Assembly (NCBI GenBank): GCA_024516035.1
Contig: CM044962.1
Coordinates: forward strand, 8,369,095 to 8,433,094
Source of the DNA: Bactericera cockerelli
Taxonomy: Eukaryota > Arthropoda > Insecta > Hemiptera > Triozidae
DNA length: 64,000 nucleotides
Direction: 5' to 3'
The notes below the pieces were generated by a model. The model was not told the DNA's origin. It was given only the letters and a program-made list of their open reading frames with translations, and made no database searches. The position numbers were made by a program, and so were the translations under genes. Each line of letters opens with the position of its first letter. The stretch's first letter is position 1. Shown here one piece after another: positions 22,318 to 32,916 of this stretch.

Positions 22318-22440
22318 TGAGTAGCGGTAACGCACTAGGTCTTGCACGCACGACGCACGTTGACGTGGTTTCGAATTCCGGCTGGGTAGATCTTCATACT
22401 CTTTGTTGTCTCGGGCCCAGTCATAGCTCGTGAGAAATAA
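22318..22440 (+). mobile_element. SINE-E fragment
   Basis: GAGTAGCGGTAACGCACTAG, CTTGCACGCACGACG, TTTCGAATTCCGGCTGGGTAG, as in the copy at 52425-52625. Confidence 0.5.
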
Positions 22441-22740
22441 TGAGCAGTTACCTACTTGTACTTTTGGTCATAACTTAGGAACGGTTCGACCGATGTTGAA
22501 AATTTAAACTTCAAAAACAACAAAAATTACGTTGCCTAAAAATTATATTCTGTGAATTTTTGACAGAAAAAAAAAATAATATAGGTAGGTACGCAAATCG
22601 CTACAAATCGGAGTGAAGTTAGGTACCTATGTACTACTTCCCCAGACACGTTTCACGGCCATTACGGTCCCGCAGACCTCTGTTTTAATGAAAATAAAAA
22701 AAATATTTTGTATCGTTCACATGCTCTTCAGGTCATGATT

Positions 22741-22856
22741 TGAAGACAAGGCAGTTTTCAAGAGACTTGGTGACACTTTAGCCCGAGTGACAGGAGATTT
22801 GAGAGCGGGTATTTTCTCACACAAAGAAAGTCTCTAGCAATCCAGAGAGGTAACGT
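22741..22856 (+). pseudogene. LINE ORF2 C-terminal fragment (sense)
   Basis: Reads FEDKAVFKRLGDTLARVTGD and LRAGIF, then after a one-base shift SLAIQRGN. It is followed at once by an opposite-strand copy, so the two form a 0.3 kb inverted repeat. Confidence 0.5.
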
Positions 22857-22930
22857 TTTAATGGAAAAAAAAAAAAATAGTATCGTTCACATGCTATTCA
22901 GGTTTCTGTTCTGTTTTGATACTGATGTCA

Positions 22931-23155
22931 CACAAAGTTTTTCTTTGGCAATCCAGAGAGAACACTTGCTTCGTTACCTCTCTGGATTGCTAGAGACAAT
23001 CTTTGTGTGAGAAAATAACCGCTCTCAAGTCTCCTGAAAAACTGCCTTGTCTTCAAGCTCCATGGTCCAAAAGTCTCGATTGCCACATGTATTTTCGATG
23101 GGGTGACTTTACCCGATTCGTTGCGAGACGCAAAGCCTAGATTCCTAGTCCCCAA
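22931..23155 (-). pseudogene. LINE ORF2 C-terminal fragment (antisense)
   Basis: Open for 75 codons to a stop: ETFGPWSLKTRQFFRRL, then YFLTQRLSLAIQRGNEAS, then a short tail. Same signature as 6184-6324 and 22741-22856. The upstream RT domain is absent. Confidence 0.55.
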
Positions 23156-23620
23156 TCGCAGATATTTTCAATTCCGAACTGGGATTGGCTGTGCTTAGAA
23201 CCAATTAACATAATTATTAAGCCGGTATTGGGATTTGTAAAATACTAAAATGTAACATTTAATTTTTGTTTCAAATTTACATTTTTTGTCTCGAACCAGC
23301 GTTGGAAAAAAAGTCCGGCAATAAATTGCCGCCTTTTGATTTACAGCTCAAATACGAAAGTTTTTTGAATGCTCAAAATGAAAAATTTGCAGAAACCGCG
23401 AAATTTTAAAATATTCAAATTTTCTACGAAGTTTGTGAAATCGGGATCCTCCAAAAATTTATTTCTTTCTTTCAATTTCAATTATTTTTTCACAAGATTG
23501 ACAGACAATTCATAAAGCAAGCTTTCTATATATCAAATTAACTATACATTTCCAAGAACATTAGAACTAAAAAAAAACTTTCACATCTTTATCATGAGCT
23601 AAAAGTCTTTTGAAGTAAAA
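23156..23620. other. AT-rich upstream region of the C3orf38-like gene
   Basis: No TATA box or initiator can be assigned with confidence. This 465-bp stretch should hold the 5' UTR and promoter. Confidence 0.3.
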
Positions 23621-23744
23621 ATGGGTTTGACAGATTATGAGAAATCTGTCTTGACAGAATTGCTCTCAGGAGTGAGTGAGGGTGATTTGATGCAAATTGC
23701 TAAAACTGTGTCTCAGAAAATGCTTAATGTTAATACAGTTAATC
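23621..23744 (+). CDS. C3orf38-like exon 1 (residues 1-41)
   Basis: ATG preceded by GTAAAA; closes at AATC|GTAAGT after one base of codon 42. Encodes MGLTDYEKSVLTELLSGV and the DLMQIAKTVSQKML helix. Confidence 0.85.
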
Positions 23745-26700
23745 GTAAGTATCACTAGCTTTAGCAGAGTTAATTTTTATCTATGTCAATCCTATGGTAA
23801 TTTACATTAGAATAATAATAATAAAGAAAGATACAAAAAATATAGTTTAATAGAGGATGCAACAGCCAAATCAGATGTTGATTGTTTGGTTATCAGTAGA
23901 AAGTTGTCATTAATCATGACCTAGACATGCGCGGATATAGCCCTCTTGTACTGGGGGGGCACAATCGCACAATATACCTAACTAGCCTATCACCCCCCCC
24001 CCCCCCCCCACACAAAAATGTCAATAATTTTTGTGTCACCCATCCATTTCTTGTCCTTACTATAGCTCAGGAATGGCTCATCAGAATTTCGCGATCAATA
24101 TGTCAAATGATGACTACAACCCTTGCAAAAACATTCTCGCTTTGAGTTGATTTTTCGTCACGACATATTTCGAAAGCAAATGTCATTCAGGTCAAAAAAC
24201 GTAAATACTTTTTGTTTACCTATCCATTTTATGTCCTTACTGAACGTAGCTCAAGAACGGCTCATTAGAATTTCGTGATTGATATCTCAAATGAAAACTT
24301 TTTGGTCGAAAAATGTGATTTTTTGTGTCACCCATCCATTTTTTGTCCTTACCCCGTGAATCTGAACCCTAGAGATATATTCCCTGATCCAAATGGACCT
24401 ATAGGTAAAATTTCAGGTTTCTTGGACAATCTGTGTGGATTTGACAACTTTATTATTTAGTTATTTCCTATTGGTCTTAGAATTGTGAATTATTTTGGGT
24501 CCCGTGCCCCCCTAACTTATTGAGATCTTTTTTTACGGGATTAGTCTTAGAATCTTAGAATTGGGCCCGTAAACCCCTAACTTATTGAGATTTTTTTTAC
24601 GGGATTAGTCTTAGAATTGGGAATTATTTTGGGGCCCGTGCCCCCCTAACTCATTGAGATCTTTTTTTTTTACGGGAGTAGTCTTAGAATTGGGAATTAT
24701 CAAGGGGCCCGTGCCCCCTAACATATTGAGATCTTTTTTCACGGGATTAGTCTTAGAATTGGGAATTATTTTGGGGCCCGTGCCCCCCTAACTTATTGAG
24801 ATCTTTTTTTACGGGATTAGTCTTAGAATTGGGAATTATTTTGGGGCCCGTGCCCCCCTAACTTATTGAGATCTTTTTTTTACGGGATTAGTCTTAGAAT
24901 TGGGAATTATTTTGGGGCCCGTGCCCCCCTAACTCATTGAGATCTTTTTTTTTACGGGATTAGTCTTAGAATTGGGAATTATTTTGGGGCCTGTGCCCCC
25001 TAACTCATTGAGATCTTTTTTTTTTTACGGGAGTAGTCTTAGAATTGGGAATTATCAAGGGGCCCATGCCCCCTAACATATTGAGATCTTTTTTTCACGG
25101 GATTAGTCTTAGAATTGGGAATTCTTTTGGGGCCCGTGCCCCCCTAACTTATTGAGATCTTTTTTTACAGGATTAGTCTTAGAATTGGGAATTATTTTGG
25201 GGCGTGTGCACCCCTAACTTATTGAGATCTTTTTTTTACAAGATTAGTCTTAGAGTTGGGAATTATTTTTTTTTAACGGGATTAGGTATAATGAAAATTG
25301 AGAATCACCGGTTACCAAAAAAATCTGGGGGGGCACGTGCCCCCCCCCTATATCCGCGCATGCACCTAGATTGCACATTAACTGTTACAGTTCAGAAATA
25401 TTAAATTAGATACAGACCGTATTCCATGCTTCAACGTCATTCTACAAAGAGTGACAGGAACATTGAGAAACTAGCAAATTTTGGCTGAATATCAATGCTT
25501 TAATAGAACAATAGAATCCCACTAACTGAAAATTCAAGGGACAGAAGCTCTATTTTGTACTATCTGGATTTTAAATAAGGAGCAAAGTTTGACAAGGGCC
25601 AAAGATTTCTTTTGAGTTAATAGGAATTTTTGACCCATTGAGATTTCAAGTCAGTGAGATTATATTGTATAGTGTTTGTCAGTTTTTTTTGTTTGTATCC
25701 ATGAAACAAGAGCTACTCTAGACACTTGTGGTCTTTGTTGTAGCTTGCCCATTCCGTAGTATGCCTCCCCTCTGATGGGCAAGAAGTGACACAACACTTA
25801 CCATTTATGTGCTGGGTCAACATGCACTAGAAGGTATACCTTACAAACAACTGTAACCAAATTGAGAATACAAATTATTTGTTTGCTCATTGGATTGAAC
25901 CCAGGACTTTGTTTTTAAATCCCCCAACAAGATAAGATTTTTACATTTTAAACAAATATGAACCACTTCTTTATTTTATATTACAGGAGCGCTAGAAGTT
26001 ATTCTGTTACATTCACAAACAATTGAGTCTGTTTTACACCGCAAGAAAATCTCTAAGCAACTTCTTTTCAATTATCTTCATTATAAACAAATCCCTGTCC
26101 AGCCACACTTATCCAAAGATGAAATCATTCAGAGGCTTCTACATTATTGGAAAGAAAACGTAAGAATTGTTATAATATTTTACCTGGGGCCTAGTACATA
26201 AACCACTTCACACTTCATACTTGACAAGTTCACACTTCAAGATTCAAATTCTGTTCCCTAAAGAAACTTTATGGATTGATTTTTAAAGTCATTTGTCAAG
26301 TGAACTGCCACACATGTTCTTTCATTTTTTCTAGAGCTTATTATTTATTTCAATGAATTAGAGAGAACTAAAAGACACAAAAAAATCAATTAAATTTATA
26401 AAAATATTTTTTTTTTCAATTTCATTTGTTTACACTTTGAAAATGAACGTTTGAGTGGCAGTTCAAAGGGAAATACATAGTAAAGTGACTTGTAACGCCT
26501 TATGAAACGAAAATACTTTACACTTTAGTTTTTTGTAATTCATCAAGTATGAAGTGTAAAGTATTTTATGAAATGAGCCCCAGGTCCTAGACATGATATG
26601 TTTAAAAATGGGTCTGATAATGCTATTTTTTTAAATTTGCATGACCTGTGACATTGGATAAATGTTAGAAAGAAGAATGATTAGTTAAGGTCTAGAAATG

Positions 26701-28382
26701 CATTGCTTACAAAAATCTCTTGACCATGGAAATTTCTTGAAAACTGCATCACTTTTGTAAACCAATTATTATATTATTTTCTTTATTCTCTTGTAATGTT
26801 ACTCATACAAGTACTCATTTTTCTTCATGAGATATGAGTGGACCCCAGACTTCCAAGTAATGAGCAGAAAAATTCCTGCCCTGCTGGGGATCTAACTCAG
26901 GTCACCATGAATGCAAGCCCAGTGCACTGATTACACCACTTGGCCACAGTGACTACTTTGAAATATTAACCTTTAACTGGAGTTAATAATTCAAAGTATT
27001 TCTCAAATTATTTCTTTCTCTGTGTTAGTTATTTCTTTCTCGTTGTTATGATGGATGGTGTTTTCTTAACTCTGTGTGATTGCTATATGATGGTGTTTCC
27101 TTGACATTTCACAGTGTCTCACATGGGAGAGGACAGGACAATCCCATTTGACCAATCACGAGGAAAGTTCTTCTTACAAGCCTGGAGATCAGTACATTGA
27201 AGATTTCTCCAGCTCTGCAGAATCTAGCTATCATAATTATACCAATTCAGAACAAAGTTCTGATTATAAATACTCTGAAAACTACCAAAGTTCTCTTGTG
27301 CCTCAATCACATGAGATTGTTCCTCAAGTACAACATGATATGTCACAATACCAAGCTATTGTACCTCAATCCACCGACATTTGTCAAACCTCATCAAGCA
27401 ATCAACTAGTCTCCAACATCAATGTGCAAGAGTTGGGTATTGAATTCACCAAGTGGTTCAATGATAGATTCAATTCCTGTGACTGTGCAAATGGTTATTT
27501 GTTTGATGCCAGTATGTTCTTTGCAAATGCAAATGCAGAGTTCAAAATAGTTCGCAGTGTAAACGGAGAGGAAACAGTGGAGAATTCAAGCATGGTGGAA
27601 AGTAGTGAACTCATCGGAACTGCCATTATGCAGCTGCAGAAAGCATACAACCTTTTCTTGAATACAAATTTGGAATCACTAAAGGTAAAACTACCATATA
27701 TTTTTTTATAATTTTGAACAATTTGACTTTTAGTATTAATTTATGAAAAAATGAAATAAAATATATATCTATGTTACAAGATGAGGGTTTTATCCTCAAT
27801 TCAATTTAAGCTGTTGTAGCGTCTCACATTACCCTCACCACACCTATGAGGTGTTGAGAGAAACATGGTGTATTTTCAGTAACTCAGTATACAATGTTTG
27901 ATCTGCACTGGGTCTGCTTACTTTTAATGTCCTTTTTTCATCAGTTTGTATGTAATTAACACTAAACTATGACCAAGATGTTGACTTTTTTACCTTCTTT
28001 TTCTTTACTTTTTTTTCATCACTTTGTATGTAATTAACACAAAACTATGACAAAGATATTGATTTTTTACCTTCTTTTTCTTTGTATTTCGTAACATCAA
28101 AAAAATCAAATCTACCATTTTTCCCAGGTAACACGAAACAGCTATGGGAACATTCTGATAGGAGTGTGTGGCAGTCTGCACAGCAGTTCTCAACTTGCTG
28201 GTGTGTACGAGCAACTGTTTCAACTATTTCATGACCCCCTGTGCACTCTGAGCGACCAGCCTGTGTGGAAAATTCAGAAGACATTGCTGAACGTTAAGTT
28301 TGTGAACAGCTACCGAGAGATTGAGAGTTCAAATTCATCTGGTGACATGCTGGGAATTGCGTATGGGCAGTTGAATAGTTAA
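23621..28382 (+). CDS. C3orf38-like protein (complete, four exons, 373 aa)
   Basis: Exons 23621-23744, 25987-26159, 27115-27684 and 28128-28382 join in frame (phases 1, 0, 0) into 373 codons and a TAA. The product resembles human C3orf38 (329 aa), a widely conserved animal protein of poorly known function (one Pfam DUF family, I believe DUF4518). Matches are the N-terminal SEGDLMQIAKTVSQK segment, the RKKISKQLLFNYL helix, the GIEFTKWFNDRFNS core and the GVCGSLHSSSQLAGVYEQLF segment near the end. Residues about 105-185 are a Ser/Tyr/Gln-rich insert not in the human protein. The ATG is the first in frame and the N-terminus aligns, which supports this start. No signal peptide or membrane segment is seen. 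The gene is convergent with GPN1, 1.4 kb between stop codons. Identity is by eye; the function is not predicted. Confidence 0.85.
23926..25362. mobile_element. hAT-like non-autonomous element in C3orf38-like intron 1
   Basis: The ends CATGCGCGGATATAG and CTATATCCGCGCATG are perfect inverted repeats, with C/G-rich tracts inside. The flanks are GACCTAGA (23918-23925) and CACCTAGA (25363-25370), an 8-bp duplication with one mismatch, as expected for hAT. No transposase. Much of the inside is the 70-bp array at 24470-25290. Confidence 0.75.
24470..25290. repeat. Tandem array, about 70-bp unit, about 12 copies
   Basis: Each unit carries TTAGTCTTAGAATTGGGAAT, GGGGCCCGTGCCCCCCTAAC and TTGAGATCTTTTTTTACGGG. 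The units differ mainly in homopolymer lengths. It is confined to the inside of the hAT-like element, with edge units most diverged. Confidence 0.92.
25508..25672. mobile_element. Decayed pogo/Tigger-like MITE
   Basis: Co-linear with 4525-4682 (ATTCAAGGGACAGAAGCT, GCAAAGTTTGACAAGGGCC) but the ends are degraded (ATAGAATCCCACTAACTG ... AGTGAGATTATATTGTATA). Confidence 0.6.
25690..25905 (-). mobile_element. SINE-G, antisense, in C3orf38-like intron 1
   Basis: GTTGTAGCTTGCCCATTCCG, CCTCTGATGGGCAAGAAG, GTGCTGGGTCAAC, then the antisense head with GGATTGAACCC. Confidence 0.6.
25987..26159 (+). CDS. C3orf38-like exon 2 (residues 42-99)
   Basis: TATTACAG acceptor and AAC|GTAAGA donor. Encodes ALEVILLHSQTIESVLHRKK and ISKQLLFNYLHYKQ, then a KDEIIQRLLHYW helix, matching the N-terminal part of human C3orf38. 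Confidence 0.85.
26800..26955 (-). mobile_element. SINE-E, antisense, in intron 2
   Basis: On the minus strand: GTCACTGTGGCCAAGTGGTG (tRNA-Ser/Leu-like A box), GATCCCCAGCAGGGCAGG, then a body with CACTCATATCTCATGAAG. Other copies: 52425-52625, 62208-62340. Confidence 0.65.
27115..27684 (+). CDS. C3orf38-like exon 3 (residues 100-289)
   Basis: TTTCACAG acceptor, AAG|GTAAAA donor, 190 codons. The first half is low-complexity (SSSAESSYHNYTNSEQSSDY and similar, then Q/V-rich). The second half is the conserved core, from VQELGIEFTKWFNDRFNS to the MQLQKAYNLFLNTNLESLK helix. Confidence 0.87.
28128..28382 (+). CDS. C3orf38-like exon 4 (residues 290-373)
   Basis: TTCCCAG acceptor. Encodes the conserved IGVCGSLH...GVYEQLFQLF segment, VWKIQKTLLNVKF, and a short variable tail to TAA. 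A possible ATTAAA poly(A) signal lies at 28546-28551. Confidence 0.85.
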   Translation, partial: VTRNSYGNILIGVCGSLHSSSQLAGVYEQLFQLFHDPLCTLSDQPVWKIQKTLLNVKFVNSYREIESSNSSGDMLGIAYGQLNS

Positions 28383-29571
28383 TGGTGGACTGATAATGTT
28401 GTTACAAGCAATGATGACCAAATAGTCAATGGTTGACTGTTGAGGAAGTTAACTTGTTCATGGGTGACTTGAATGGTACTGTCTTAGGTAATTAGCCTTA
28501 CATAATGTCCCAGGGTTTGATCCCCAGAGCCAACACAAAAAATATATTAAAAAATTATGTCCACTCCTATGTACCAGAAGTTTTCACACAATAACATGTA
28601 CCAAGCTGATACACATAGATCACTTGTGACAATATTTTTTTAAAGCAGAAACCATGGGAAATATTTTAATCTTAAAAAAAAGAGAAAAAATGCAAAAAAA
28701 TTTTATACCTACATAAATAATTAGTTTTTATGCATTGTTTTCTTTCTCCTTATATTTGGGTGCTTGTACATATAGGAAGATTAGTGTGATTTTTTTAAAC
28801 CTCTCTTTTAACATATTTTTTTAGTGCATTTGATAGGGGTAATAGTTATACTTAATACCTATTTTCTCTGTAAGTGCAAAAAAATATTTATTATTATTAT
28901 TATCAGCTTTAATTCTTTGTTTTGAAGTTTGTGTTTCTGGATGATTTGGTGTACAAAGTAACTGGTGAGTTAATTTATTTTTAAGTGTATGTACTAAATA
29001 GTTTTGTAATATAATTGAAAAAAAAAACAATCTTGGTTCCTTAGAAAACTTGATCATTTTATTTCAAGGATTATAAGAAAAAAAATAACAACTATATCAT
29101 CACCACCTATAAACATGAGCCTTAGAGGACAATTATGAATACCCTAGGTACCAGAGGGAAAAAAGTTACAAGAGGTACATTTACTACATATGTTACAACA
29201 CAATACAATTAATGTGAACGTGGAGTACACAAATAAACAGAAACAGATTACATATTAACAAGAAAAATAGCATTGGAAACAAATGTTGGCTAAGGGACTT
29301 CATTTTAAAATTACAGTATCCCAGAAGGAAAAAGCCGTCAGAAATACTTGCACCATAGGTAAGGTAATAGAACAAGCAATCTAGTGGTTCAAAAACACAA
29401 GTACTACTCTCAGTATCATTTAGAAAACGGCAATTGAAAGTTATGAACGGACTCGAATGAGTTTTGAAATGACAAAGAAAGTACATAATTTTATGACGAA
29501 GATGATGTCATAAAATTATTAGGTATAGCCCAGTAGAATAACACATTTACTAGAGAAATGAGTTATTCTAT
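28383..29571. other. Region between two convergent genes
   Basis: Holds the 3' UTRs of the C3orf38-like gene (plus) and GPN1 (minus). No repeat family or RNA gene is recognised; open frames are AT-rich chance frames. Confidence 0.5.
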
Positions 29572-29577
29572 TTTATT
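29572..29577 (-). promoter_or_regulatory. Candidate GPN1 poly(A) signal AATAAA
   Basis: AATAAA on the minus strand about 200 nt after the GPN1 stop codon. The motif alone is weak in AT-rich DNA. Confidence 0.3.
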
Positions 29578-29773
29578 AACTGTATCTTATTTTTCTGAGA
29601 AGAAATTTAACGTAATTTGATAAGTTTATGATTTCAATTTGCACATCAATCAGCTTTGACCATGTTGGATCTGGGCTTCTATAAACTTCTCACCTGCAAG
29701 CATAAGACAGCTAGCTGTGCTTATCTCACGAACATGGAATCATCATCATTCTTCTTATTACTTTTCTCATATA

Positions 29774-29916
29774 TCACTGACTGCTAGAAGTACTAGGCAC
29801 AGACTGATCCGTACCAGGGCTGGACTTGACATTTCTCTGCTCAATATTCTTATCCTGATGGCGCTGCAGAAATTTCATGAAGGCTTCTTTCTCCATTGGA
29901 TCATCATCATCATCAT
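29774..29916 (-). CDS. GPN1: GPN1 exon 5 (residues 352-398, stop)
   Basis: After TTCAACAG: six Asp codons (GAT run, including the split one), [15 protein letters not shown], then a Ser-rich end and TGA. It corresponds to the C-terminal helix of human GPN1 (FQNFMQESM region) by position. Confidence 0.88.
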
Positions 29917-32877
29917 CTGTTGAAAAGAAAATTTATATTCAATAAAGAGGTGTTATAGTTAGTGTAATGGGACTTGAGCTGACAGTATAAATTTATTGAT
30001 TTTATGCAGTAAGGTTCTGTTTTAACATGGGTACTAGACAATTGGTGGCCCAAAAAGTGGACTGCTTGATATTTTTGATATTGAAACCAGTTGAGTGGGA
30101 TATTGAATATTTTATTTTATTGAAGAATCTTGGTAGGGTCTACAGTTCACAGAACTACTAAAATTTGGCCCTTAATATGGTACAAACTTTATTTTTTGGT
30201 TTAATGTTGCTTTAAACTGCCAGCCTCCGTGGCGTAACGGTTGTGACCAGGTTGGAGCAGATTTTTCACACAGAAAATTGTTTCTGTACATATGAGGCTG
30301 GTGGCATTTCCGGCCCTACCAAGGCTGGGTGAGGTTAATGTGGGTAGCTGGTACAACTCCCGATGAATGGAGGGTAAAACCCCCATCCTAATCCAGGACA
30401 TTAAATCAAATATAAACTTTGGTGTTAGGAAGGGCATCCAGCCTTGAGGGATGGTCTAGCTCAGCGGTCGGCAACCTTTTGAACTTCCCGGACCCCTAGC
30501 TTATCTCTAAATTTTTTAAGGGCCCCCCACCTTACAAAAGCGTGGGGGGGGGGGGGGGGGGTGTATGAAAGAAAAGTAGGTAGATATGTAAATGGTTATT
30601 AAGATTCTTAATGGATTTGGTTCTTCATTGAAACAAGAAAACGAAAATAAAAACAAAAATAAAACGAAAAGAAAATTAATCACTGACCTAAGTGCGTTAG
30701 GTAGGTGGTACTACTTAACGCACAAATCAAGGAGAACTAAACTTAATAAACATTCACTATGAATTGGGATTATTGGGAGTCCCGACACTCGGGAGAAACA
30801 AGAGAAAATTCACGTTTGAACTTCTTCTTTTTTTAAATCCTGAAATGGCTTTGCGGACCCCCAATTTAGCTCTCGCGGACCCCCGGGGGTCCGCGGACCC
30901 CAGGTTGCCGACCGCTAGTCTAGCTTATATTTGATGTAAACCCATTTTATAGTTTAGACTTAAGAACACTCACCTTTTTCTTCAAGTGGTGTAAATGGTT
31001 CTTCCTCTCCATCACTATCCTCTGAGCTCTCATTCCCCGGATGTTTCAAGTAGATATCCGCCAGGTTGCGCCCTGTGCTGAGTTCCGTAACTAGAGGCAC
31101 GGCCTGTCCTAGACCTTCTTCCTTGAGAACGGACTTGAGCTTTGTCTGGGCCTCGGTTTTCGCAGCAGCCTCCTTTTTGTCTCGCAAACGAAGCCACTCG
31201 ACCCGGTAGTTCCTTTAAAAAAAATGTTTTCATTACTAATATTAGTTGCCTTAAAGACACTAGATTTCACTAGAGCAACTCAAAAGAGACCAAATCACTA
31301 ATTTTATTATTTGGCATCCATCAATTGGGGTATTGAATGAAACATTTTACTTTCAATTTGACTAAAGAATCTGAATTAGGTCTATCAAAGCACTAGTTAT
31401 TGTTTCATTGACTCACTGTTCATAGTCTTCTCCAGCAGCTTTGATCAATGTCAGCAGCTCATCTGTACCTTCTCCAGTGACAGATGAGAAGCCAACTACT
31501 TTGAGTGTGGAATAAAACTCATCTAGTGCGAGGGACATGGAACGGGTAAGGTTTGATATGTAAGAACTGTCTGCCTCCAGAGCTTGTTGGAACACTTCAA
31601 AGTCTTGCATCCACTCAACAGCATACTTGTGGTTGACAATGTCAATCTGAAAAATGGAGGAAAGTTTAGATACTTGATATGATTTATGATTTTTTTTTTT
31701 TTTACTCATCAAAAATAATTAATATTGTGGTTCATCAAAGCTGAAAGTGAACACTGAGAAAAACAATATGATAAATTATGTAACTGAATTTTTTTTTTTT
31801 TTTAATTTAAGAAATAGACCTTACCCTTTTTATACTTTATAAGTTAAAAAGGCAATTAATAATTTCAACTTAAGTTTAAAGCATTTTTTTTTAAGCATAC
31901 CTTGTTGAGAACTACAATGACAGGTAGTTTGTATTTGTACATAATACTGCAGGCATACAACATATTGGACATGAATGTGACAGGATTCGTGCTTCGGACA
32001 ATATCAACAACATATATGAGAACAGTGGGATATATACTAGCTAAGGCCTCTGTGATGATTTGTCCCGAGGCAGACCAAGTGAACACTTCAATTTGTCCTG
32101 GGGTGTCCAATATACAAAGGTTTGATGTGTTGTGGGAAAGAATATCTAACAACTGGGAAAATTTGGTGGAAAAGAGATTTAAAGAAGTCACAATAGCTCC
32201 ATTGGGACCAAGTTTGTACTGCTTCATCACTTCTTTATAATTTACTGTGTTTCTAATATCTGAAACAAGAAGAATTAAAACACATTAGAATCATTTCAGT
32301 AACTTTGAAATGAAAGAGATGTACTGGAAAATTGTCTCATCTTTTCTCTTCTCTCTAATGAAATCTGGATTATATTCTTTTCATTCCTTGAAAATAAATC
32401 CAGCCACAGGTACTTCTCAGAGTAATGTTTTTTTTTTTTGTATAAAAGGCAAAATTATTACGCAAGAGTTTGATATTTGTAGGATGAAAAAATAGATCTA
32501 ATCAATAGTTTAATTGAGTTAATTCATTCATTAGTTTGAATCAGTGAGTGACAGATGAACTGTAGGGGAACAAAAGAGAGGGAAAGCTGTTGCTTCAAGT
32601 AGGTATTACATAAAAGTAAAGGAAATATTTCAGTCAAATTTCAAAGCTTACCAACATTCACCAAGTAAGGAACATCTCTACAAGCAGGATCCAAATTGAT
32701 CACATAAGGATTATCTTGGATGTCATAGAGATATGATGAGAATTTCTTCACAAATGATGTTTTTCCAGATCCTGCCATACCAAGTACAATCAAGCATATT
32801 GGTTTTGATTTTAATTCTGAGCTTTGATCTCCACACTCTCCTGGTACAGAGGTGTCTGCTACATTTTCTTCTGCCAT
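29774..32877 (-). CDS. GPN1: GPN-loop GTPase 1 (complete, five exons, 398 aa)
   Basis: GPN1 (XAB1) is a cytoplasmic GTPase that, with GPN3, is needed for assembly and nuclear import of RNA polymerase II. Exons 32652-32877, 31901-32259, 31417-31646, 30974-31212 and 29774-29916 join in frame to 398 codons and TGA (human 374). Seen: P-loop GMAGSGKT (33-40), the family's own GPN loop (93-95, [13 protein letters not shown]), [15 protein letters not shown] (127 onward), the [16 protein letters not shown] signature, base-specificity motif NKID (194-197) split by intron 2, and AVEWMQDFE followed by [15 protein letters not shown]. The C-terminal tail has the usual acidic stretch, here [12 protein letters not shown] then a run of Asp. 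The start is the ATG at 32877; an in-frame ATG 39 nt upstream (32916) would add 13 residues, but the 32877 start fits the family length better. All exons are intact, so the gene should be functional. Introns hold a SINE-B and a hAT-like MITE. Confidence 0.97.
30222..30440 (+). mobile_element. SINE-B in GPN1 intron 4
   Basis: AGCCTCCGTGGCGTAACGG head, a shortened B-box region, then GGCATTTCCGGCCCTACCAAG and GAATGGAGGGTAAAACCCCC. Confidence 0.75.
30462..30917. mobile_element. hAT-like MITE with perfect 8-bp duplication, GPN1 intron 4
   Basis: Ends CAGCGGTCGGCAACCT and AGGTTGCCGACCGCTA. GTCTAGCT flanks both sides exactly (30454-30461, 30918-30925). 456 bp, no coding capacity, includes a long G run at 30544-30563 whose length may be unreliable. 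Confidence 0.92.
30974..31212 (-). CDS. GPN1: GPN1 exon 4 (residues 272-352)
   Basis: Starts after [25 protein letters not shown] is the charged helix after the GTPase fold. Ends in the acidic [12 protein letters not shown] segment; donor AAAG|GTGAGT. Confidence 0.93.
31417..31646 (-). CDS. GPN1: GPN1 exon 3 (residues 196-272)
   Basis: TTTTTCAG acceptor, then [32 protein letters not shown] and [16 protein letters not shown] (the G5 region). Donor ACA|GTGAGT, phase 2. Confidence 0.95.
31901..32259 (-). CDS. GPN1: GPN1 exon 2 (residues 76-195)
   Basis: After [26 protein letters not shown], then DTPGQ and [16 protein letters not shown]. Closes AACAAG|GTATGC, so Asn-Lys of the NKxD motif ends this exon. 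120 codons including the split Asp. Confidence 0.96.
32652..32877 (-). CDS. GPN1: GPN1 exon 1 (residues 1-75)
   Basis: Starts [10 protein letters not shown], contains [20 protein letters not shown] and the YVINLDPA motif ([11 protein letters not shown]), closes at GTTG|GTAAGC in phase 1. Confidence 0.95.
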
Positions 32878-32916
32878 TGGATTAAATTTTGTCCGCTTTG
32901 ATAATATGTAAATCAC

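Noticed and set aside
24470..25290. CRISPR-like array
   Set aside because: Units are contiguous with no unique spacers, and this is a eukaryotic intron inside a hAT-like element.
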